A stretch of DNA of 8,731 nucleotides from positions 1-8,731 of the forward strand of contig JBDHZK010000117.1 of NCBI GenBank assembly GCA_039811865.1. The letters are read 5' to 3'. This DNA is from JBDHZK01 sp039811865 (GTDB lineage: Bacteria; Actinomycetota; Actinomycetes; Propionibacteriales; Propionibacteriaceae). This document shows, one piece after another, positions 5,108 to 8,731 of the stretch; position 1 is the first letter of the stretch, and every line of letters starts with the position of its first letter. The translations under genes and the position numbers were made by a program. A model generated the notes under the pieces. It was not told where the DNA came from. It did not search any database and saw only the letters and a program-made list of their open reading frames with translations.

Positions 5108-5773
5108 GTGAACGCATCCTCGCCGGCGCCTTTGAGGATCGCCTTGGTCAACGACTACGAGTTGGTCGTGACCGGCCTCATGCACATGTTCGTCCACTAC
5201 GGCGACCGGATCGCGGTCGTCGAAGTGGACGCGAACCGGACCGTCGGCGAGACGGTCGACATCGCGCTGTTCGACTCCTTCGCCCAGAGCCGCCCGCAGG
5301 GCGAGACCCTGGAGCACCTGTTGCGCAACCCCCGCGCGCGCAAAGTGGTGATTTACACCTGGGACTTCGACGCCCGGATGGTCGAGACCGCCAAGCAGAA
5401 GGGCGTGGCCGGCTACTTGTCCAAAGCCCTGCCCGCGGTCGACCTGGTGGCGGCCCTGGAGGCAATCCATTCCGGGCAGGAGGTGACCAGCGCGAGCCCG
5501 TCCGGCCCGCTCGCCGTCGCCGGCGATTGGCCGGGCCGCGAGGAGGGCCTGAGCCCGCGTGAGGCCGAAGTGCTGGCCCTGATCACCCAAGGCCTGAGCA
5601 ACGCCGAGATCGCGGCTCAGAGCTATCTCAGCCCGAACTCGGTGAAGTCATATATCCGGGCCGCCTACCGAAAGATCGGGGTTTCGCGCCGCTCCCAGGC
5701 CGTGGTTTGGGGCCTGCAGCACGGGTTCAGCCCCGACTTCCTTCGCCTGAAGGCTTGGCAGGCCGAGGCCTGA
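5108..5773 (+). CDS. NarL/LuxR-family response regulator with atypical receiver domain
   Basis: A 221-residue protein with an N-terminal receiver (about 9-122) and a C-terminal LuxR-type helix-turn-helix (147-207: GLSPREAEVLALITQGLSNA, then EIAAQ...SPNSVKSYIRAAYRKIGV). Such proteins bind DNA once an aspartate is phosphorylated. Candidate receiver residues are D56 as acceptor, T84 and K106, all well placed. The acidic pair is N15-D16, and the sequence after D56 is SFAQ, lacking the Met-Pro that usually follows in NarL-type receivers. GTG at 5108 is the only usable in-frame start, since a stop lies at 5093-5095; the ribosome site is poor. No sensor kinase is adjacent. It is divergent from trxB (226-bp gap) and convergent with the SorC-type gene, whose stop is 6 bases away. 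DNA binding is well supported; the signal and targets are unknown. Confidence 0.88.
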   Translation: MNASSPAPLRIALVNDYELVVTGLMHMFVHYGDRIAVVEVDANRTVGETVDIALFDSFAQSRPQGETLEHLLRNPRARKVVIYTWDFDARMVETAKQKGVAGYLSKALPAVDLVAALEAIHSGQEVTSASPSGPLAVAGDWPGREEGLSPREAEVLALITQGLSNAEIAAQSYLSPNSVKSYIRAAYRKIGVSRRSQAVVWGLQHGFSPDFLRLKAWQAEA

Positions 5774-5779
5774 CGAGCC

Positions 5780-6730
5780 TCACAACCGGTTGAGCAACTC
5801 CCGGGCGGTGGCGTCGTCGATCACCAGGTCGGTCGCCACCCGGGCCCGCAGGGCACCGGCGACCGCTGCCGCCTTGGCGGTGCCGGCGGCCACGCAGATT
5901 CGTCGCGGGATCCGCTGCAGTTCGGCCGGGGTCAAGCCGGTCGCGCGCTCGTTGAGCGGGATGTCGGCGTAGGAGCCGTCCTCCCTGAGGAAGACGGTGC
6001 AGACGTCCCCGACCACCCTCTCGGCGCGCAGTTGCGCCATGTCTTCGTCGTCCAGGTAGCCGCCGGAGTAGACGTGCGACGGCAGGGTGCCCGCGACAGC
6101 ACCGACCCCGAAGAGGGCCAGGTCGATTCGCTGTTGCAGTTGGAGAACGTGTTGGACCGACCGCTCGCGCCACATCGCCGCCTTGGTCGAGGCGTAGTCG
6201 AAGAACGCCGGCACGGGAAACAGGACGACCTGGGAGCCGAACGCGTCGGCCGTCGCCTGGACCAGTGAGCCCACATGGAAGATGCCCGTGCTCGACAGGT
6301 TGGCACCGCCGTTGAGCTGCACCACCGTGGTGCCGGGCATCGGACGCCGCGCCAGATGAGGTACGACCGCGGCGAGCGTCGTCCCCCAGGCCAGCCCGAT
6401 CACGTTGGCGTCGGTGGCGGCCTCGCTGACCAGGCGCGCGGCGGCGCGCGCCACCTGATCGAGCCGGTAGGGCTCGCTGGCCCCGGGACGGATGCCGACC
6501 ACGTGTGCCCGGACGTCGAAGATCCGCTCCAGCGACTCGGTCAGTGGCGAGCGTCGGGCCGGCTCGGCGAGGGTGATTCGCACCAACCCGGTCGATCTCG
6601 CCTGCGCCAACAGCCTGGACACGGTAGGGCGCGAGACCCCCAACTGACGGGCGATCTTCGCCATCGTCTCGCCCTGCACGTAGTAGAGCGAGGCGGCTCG
6701 ATAGAGCGGCTCCGTTTCACGCTCGTTCAC
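5780..6730 (-). CDS. SorC-type sugar-binding transcriptional regulator
   Basis: A 316-residue regulator of the SorC family (also annotated DeoR-like or 'sugar-binding'). The N-terminal helix-turn-helix is at about 21-45 (ETMAKIARQLGVSRPTVSRL). The rest is the NagB-like effector domain that binds phosphorylated sugars or related compounds, with GLAWGTTLAAVVPHL (112-126) and the C-terminal block ICVAAGTAKAAAVAGALRA typical of the family. Length is normal. The GTG start at 6730 follows a good GGAGGGAG ribosome site. It is divergent from glpK across 316 bp and probably controls glpK and itself; glycerol-3-phosphate or dihydroxyacetone phosphate would be sensible effectors, but this is inference. 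A perfect palindrome lies 16 bases upstream of the start. Confidence 0.88.
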   Translation of the reverse strand: MNERETEPLYRAASLYYVQGETMAKIARQLGVSRPTVSRLLAQARSTGLVRITLAEPARRSPLTESLERIFDVRAHVVGIRPGASEPYRLDQVARAAARLVSEAATDANVIGLAWGTTLAAVVPHLARRPMPGTTVVQLNGGANLSSTGIFHVGSLVQATADAFGSQVVLFPVPAFFDYASTKAAMWRERSVQHVLQLQQRIDLALFGVGAVAGTLPSHVYSGGYLDDEDMAQLRAERVVGDVCTVFLREDGSYADIPLNERATGLTPAELQRIPRRICVAAGTAKAAAVAGALRARVATDLVIDDATARELLNRL

Positions 6731-7046
6731 CGGTCTCCCTCCGCCTGAACATATGTTCGCAAACCTTGTGACATCCGTTCAAGCGCGAGAGGATGGCCCC
6801 ACGGGGACCCGAGCAAGGGAGCACGGTTGCATTCGCCTCGAACTTCAGCCACGCGAGCGCGGCGGGGACGCACGCGCGTCCGCGAGGCCCAACGAGGGGA
6901 TGGATCCAACTCCGGGTCACCAGGTCGATCGCACACGAAGCGAAGTGACCTTTGGCCGGACGCAGTCGCGGAACCGCCCGCCAGCGACCGGAGCACTTTC
7001 ATCGGGGCAGACCGCTGCCATCACGCACAAGGACGTGGAGTATTCA
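6731..7046. promoter_or_regulatory. Divergent control region between SorC-type gene and glpK
   Basis: A 316-bp gap with no gene. It holds the 12-bp palindrome listed separately; a further GTTCA half site (6777-6781) 22 bases on; TGTGA (6768-6772), a good left half of a CRP/GlxR-type site whose right half is poor; a GGACGC/GCGTCC hairpin with a 4-base loop (6866-6881); and separated GGTCAC (6915-6920) and GTGACC (6945-6950) arms. TTGTGA (6766-6771), 17 bases, GAGGAT (6789-6794) is a weak promoter candidate for glpK. I cannot name the glpK promoter with confidence. The glpK frame stays open through most of this region, which is common at this GC content. Confidence 0.45.
6747..6758. promoter_or_regulatory. 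Putative operator of the SorC-type regulator
   Basis: GAACATATGTTC is a perfect 12-bp palindrome, preceded by T so that TGAACAT resembles the TGAACA/TGTTCA half sites known for several SorC/DeoR-family repressors such as LsrR. It is the only AT-rich stretch in this gap and sits 16 bases before the regulator's GTG, where bound protein would block its own transcription. Assignment is by motif and position. Confidence 0.55.
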
Positions 7047-8567
7047 ATGAGTGACAAGTACGTACTCGCCGTAGACCAGGGCACCACCAGCTCGCGGGCG
7101 ATCGTCTTCACCCACGACGGCAAACTCAAGGGGGTCGGCCAGAAGGAGCACGAGCAGATCTTCCCCAAGGCGGGTTGGGTCGAGCACGACCCCAAGGAGA
7201 TCTGGGAGCGGGTCCGCGAGGTCGTCGCCTTGGCGATGGCGAACGCGCAGGTGAATGCGTCCGATATCGCCGCGGTCGGTATCACCAACCAGCGCGAGAC
7301 CACCGTCGTGTGGGACCGCAAGACCGGTGAGCCGGTCTACAACGCGATCGTCTGGCAGGACACCCGCACCGACAAGATCGTCAATGCGCTCGGGGGCGCC
7401 GAGGGCCAGGACAAGTACAAGGCCAAGGTCGGCCTGCCGCTGGCCACCTACTTCTCCGGCCCCAAGGTCAAGTGGATCCTCGACAACGTCGAGGGTGCGC
7501 GCCAAAAGGCCGAGGCCGGCGAGTTGGCGATGGGCACCATCGACACCTGGGTGCTTTGGAACATGACCGGCGGAGTCGATGGCGGCGTGCACGTCACCGA
7601 CGTCACCAACGCCTCGCGCACCATGCTGATGGACCTTGAGACCTTGGCGTGGGACGCCGACATCTGCGCCGACATGACGATCCCGATGTCGATGCTGCCC
7701 GAGATCAAGTCCTCTTCCGAGGTCTACGGTCATGGCCGCGAGCACGGCCTGCTGCCCGGCGTCCCGATCGCCGGCATCCTGGGCGACCAGCAGGCGGCCA
7801 CGTTCGGCCAGGCCTGCTTCGAGCCCGGCATGGCGAAGAACACCTACGGCACCGGCAACTTCATGCTGATGAACACCGGCACCGAGATCGTTCCCTCCAA
7901 GAACGGCCTGCTCACGACGCTGTGCTACAAGATCGGCGATGCCCCCGCCGTCTACGCGCTCGAGGGTTCGATCGCGGTCACCGGCTCGTTGGTGCAGTGG
8001 ATCCGCGACAACCTCGGCATGATCAAGTCGGCCCCGGAGATCGAGGACCTCGCCAAGACCGTCGAGGACAACGGCGGCGCCTACTTCGTGCCCGCGTTCT
8101 CGGGTCTGTTCGCGCCGTACTGGCGCTCGGACGCCCGCGGCGCGATCGTCGGGCTGACCCGGTACGTCAACAAGGGCCATATCGCACGGGCCGTGTTGGA
8201 GTCCACCGCCTTCCAAACCCGTGAGGTGCTGGACGCCATGAACGCCGACTCCGGTGTCGAGCTGACCGAACTCAAGGTCGACGGCGGCATGATCGCCAAC
8301 GAGACCCTGATGAACTTCCAGGCCGACATCCTCGGCGTCCCGGTCGTTCGGCCGGTCGTCGCGGAAACCACCGCGCTGGGCGCCGCCTACGCGGCCGGAA
8401 TCGCGGTCGGCTACTGGGGTGGCGAGCAGGACGTCATCGACAACTGGGCCGAGGACAAGCGCTGGGAGCCCAAGATGGACGACGAGACCCGCGAGGCCAA
8501 GTACCGCCTTTGGAAGAAGGCAGTGACCCGCACCTTCGACTGGGTCGACGAGGACACCGACAAGTGA
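7047..8567 (+). CDS. glpK: Glycerol kinase
   Basis: A complete 506-residue FGGY-family kinase that phosphorylates glycerol to sn-glycerol-3-phosphate with ATP in the cytoplasm, the entry step for glycerol use and for lipid precursors. Seen: the phosphate-binding start DQGTTSSRA (10-18), glycerol-binding R83-E84 in GITNQRET, WQDTRT (103-108), Y135 in ATYFSGPK, catalytic-base D247 in LGDQQAATFGQ, the YGTGNFMLMNTG loop, and the FGGY signature region FAPYWRSDARGAIVGLTRYV. The length matches E. coli GlpK (about 502). The ATG at 7047 has GGAG 6 bases before it (7037-7040); the open frame reaches back to 6753 but the extra residues are not conserved-looking. Codon choice is very strongly biased to C/G endings, suggesting high expression. 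No glpF or glpD is next to it; a terminator follows, so it appears to be transcribed alone. Confidence 0.97.
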   Translation: MSDKYVLAVDQGTTSSRAIVFTHDGKLKGVGQKEHEQIFPKAGWVEHDPKEIWERVREVVALAMANAQVNASDIAAVGITNQRETTVVWDRKTGEPVYNAIVWQDTRTDKIVNALGGAEGQDKYKAKVGLPLATYFSGPKVKWILDNVEGARQKAEAGELAMGTIDTWVLWNMTGGVDGGVHVTDVTNASRTMLMDLETLAWDADICADMTIPMSMLPEIKSSSEVYGHGREHGLLPGVPIAGILGDQQAATFGQACFEPGMAKNTYGTGNFMLMNTGTEIVPSKNGLLTTLCYKIGDAPAVYALEGSIAVTGSLVQWIRDNLGMIKSAPEIEDLAKTVEDNGGAYFVPAFSGLFAPYWRSDARGAIVGLTRYVNKGHIARAVLESTAFQTREVLDAMNADSGVELTELKVDGGMIANETLMNFQADILGVPVVRPVVAETTALGAAYAAGIAVGYWGGEQDVIDNWAEDKRWEPKMDDETREAKYRLWKKAVTRTFDWVDEDTDK

Positions 8568-8600
8568 TCGACGATCAGCCGCCGGCCTGATCGGCGGCGC

Positions 8601-8631
8601 AGGGCCCCGTCCGGTTTTCGGGCGGGGCCCT
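8601..8631. terminator. Hairpin terminator after glpK
   Basis: AGGGCCCCGTCCG (8601-8613), loop GTTTT, CGGGCGGGGCCCT (8619-8631): a 13-bp stem with one G-U pair, 33 bases after the glpK stop. It also follows the convergent regulator gene at the right edge, so it may serve both. The T-tract is missing, as is common in high-GC actinobacteria. Confidence 0.8.
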
Positions 8632-8662
8632 CGCCTTCCCGACCGAAGGTGCTTGTCTTGGA

Positions 8663-8731
8663 CTAGTGCACCAGGCCCCGTTCGCGGGCGAGGGCCGCGG
8701 CCTCGGTGCGTCCGGCCGCACCGAGCTTGGC
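8663..8731 (-). CDS. LuxR-family regulator, C-terminal end only
   Basis: The last 22 codons and a TAG stop of a gene entering from the right edge. The residues KLGAAGRTEAAALARERGLV match the final helix of LuxR-type DNA-binding domains, where K-[IL]-G-...-R-[ST]-[EQ]-A-... and a C-terminal GL(V/I) are usual. It is probably a NarL-type response regulator, but the receiver domain is outside the window. It is convergent with glpK. Confidence 0.7.
   Translation of the reverse strand, partial: AKLGAAGRTEAAALARERGLVH

Noticed and set aside
4882..5151. N-terminal extension of trxB from ATG at 5151, including a stretch that looks like a signal peptide
   Set aside because: It would cover the SigR-type promoter and the divergent regulator start, and TrxB is cytoplasmic with a normal N-terminus at 4881.
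3722..5590. 622-codon open frame on the minus strand across trxB and the response regulator
   Set aside because: It is out of frame with trxB and antisense to the regulator, has low-complexity Arg/Gly-rich sequence and no domain. It is a high-GC shadow.
6753..7046. Upstream start for glpK at ATG 6753
   Set aside because: The ATG lies in the palindrome, the added 98 residues do not look like protein of this family, and ATG 7047 has a ribosome site and the correct N-terminus.
7044..8216. 390-codon open frame antisense to glpK
   Set aside because: Composition is Gly/Val/Asp repetitive and mirrors the codon bias of glpK; no family motif.

Overview
This window looks like a chromosomal segment of a high-GC actinobacterium. 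The evidence is the strongly G/C-biased third codon positions, frequent GTG and TTG starts, a thioredoxin with a WCAPC active site, and a GGAAT-N18-GTT (SigR/SigH-type) promoter in front of trxB. The order aminotransferase, GNAT, small membrane protein, trxA, (...) trxB resembles the neighbourhood of parAB and the replication origin in many actinobacteria, so the window may lie near oriC. Neither parAB nor oriC is inside it, so this placement is inference. I cannot fix the genus; the Propionibacteriales are a guess.

Layout. (1) 1-1087: the 5' end of a PLP-dependent aminotransferase runs off the left edge on the minus strand, divergent from a GNAT acetyltransferase. (2) 1165-2047, minus strand: trxA, followed after only 7 bases by a small single-pass membrane protein with two outside cysteines. 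(3) 2253-3122, plus strand: a lone alpha-1,2-fucosyltransferase-like GT11 glycosyltransferase. (4) 3181-4881, minus strand: trxB, a 174-bp gap with a strong hairpin and a possible dispersed repeat, then an SRPBCC/AHSA1 protein. (5) 5108-5773: a divergent NarL/LuxR-type response regulator. (6) 5780-8567: a SorC-type sugar-binding regulator divergent from glycerol kinase glpK, with a perfect 12-bp palindrome beside the regulator start. (7) A hairpin terminator after glpK, and the last 22 residues of another LuxR-type regulator running off the right edge.

How the genes work together. TrxB uses NADPH to reduce TrxA, which reduces protein disulfides, so these two form one pathway although they are separated here by the GT11 and SRPBCC genes. 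The promoter in front of trxB suggests induction by thiol oxidation. GlpK makes glycerol-3-phosphate, and the divergent SorC-type protein is the obvious candidate for its local control. The acetyltransferase, glycosyltransferase, SRPBCC protein and response regulator have no visible functional link to these two modules.

I see no rRNA, tRNA, CRISPR array, insertion sequence or phage gene. I did not find a multi-gene system that is clearly new. The points most worth checking are the split trx locus, the atypical receiver domain, the trxB promoter and the putative SorC operator.
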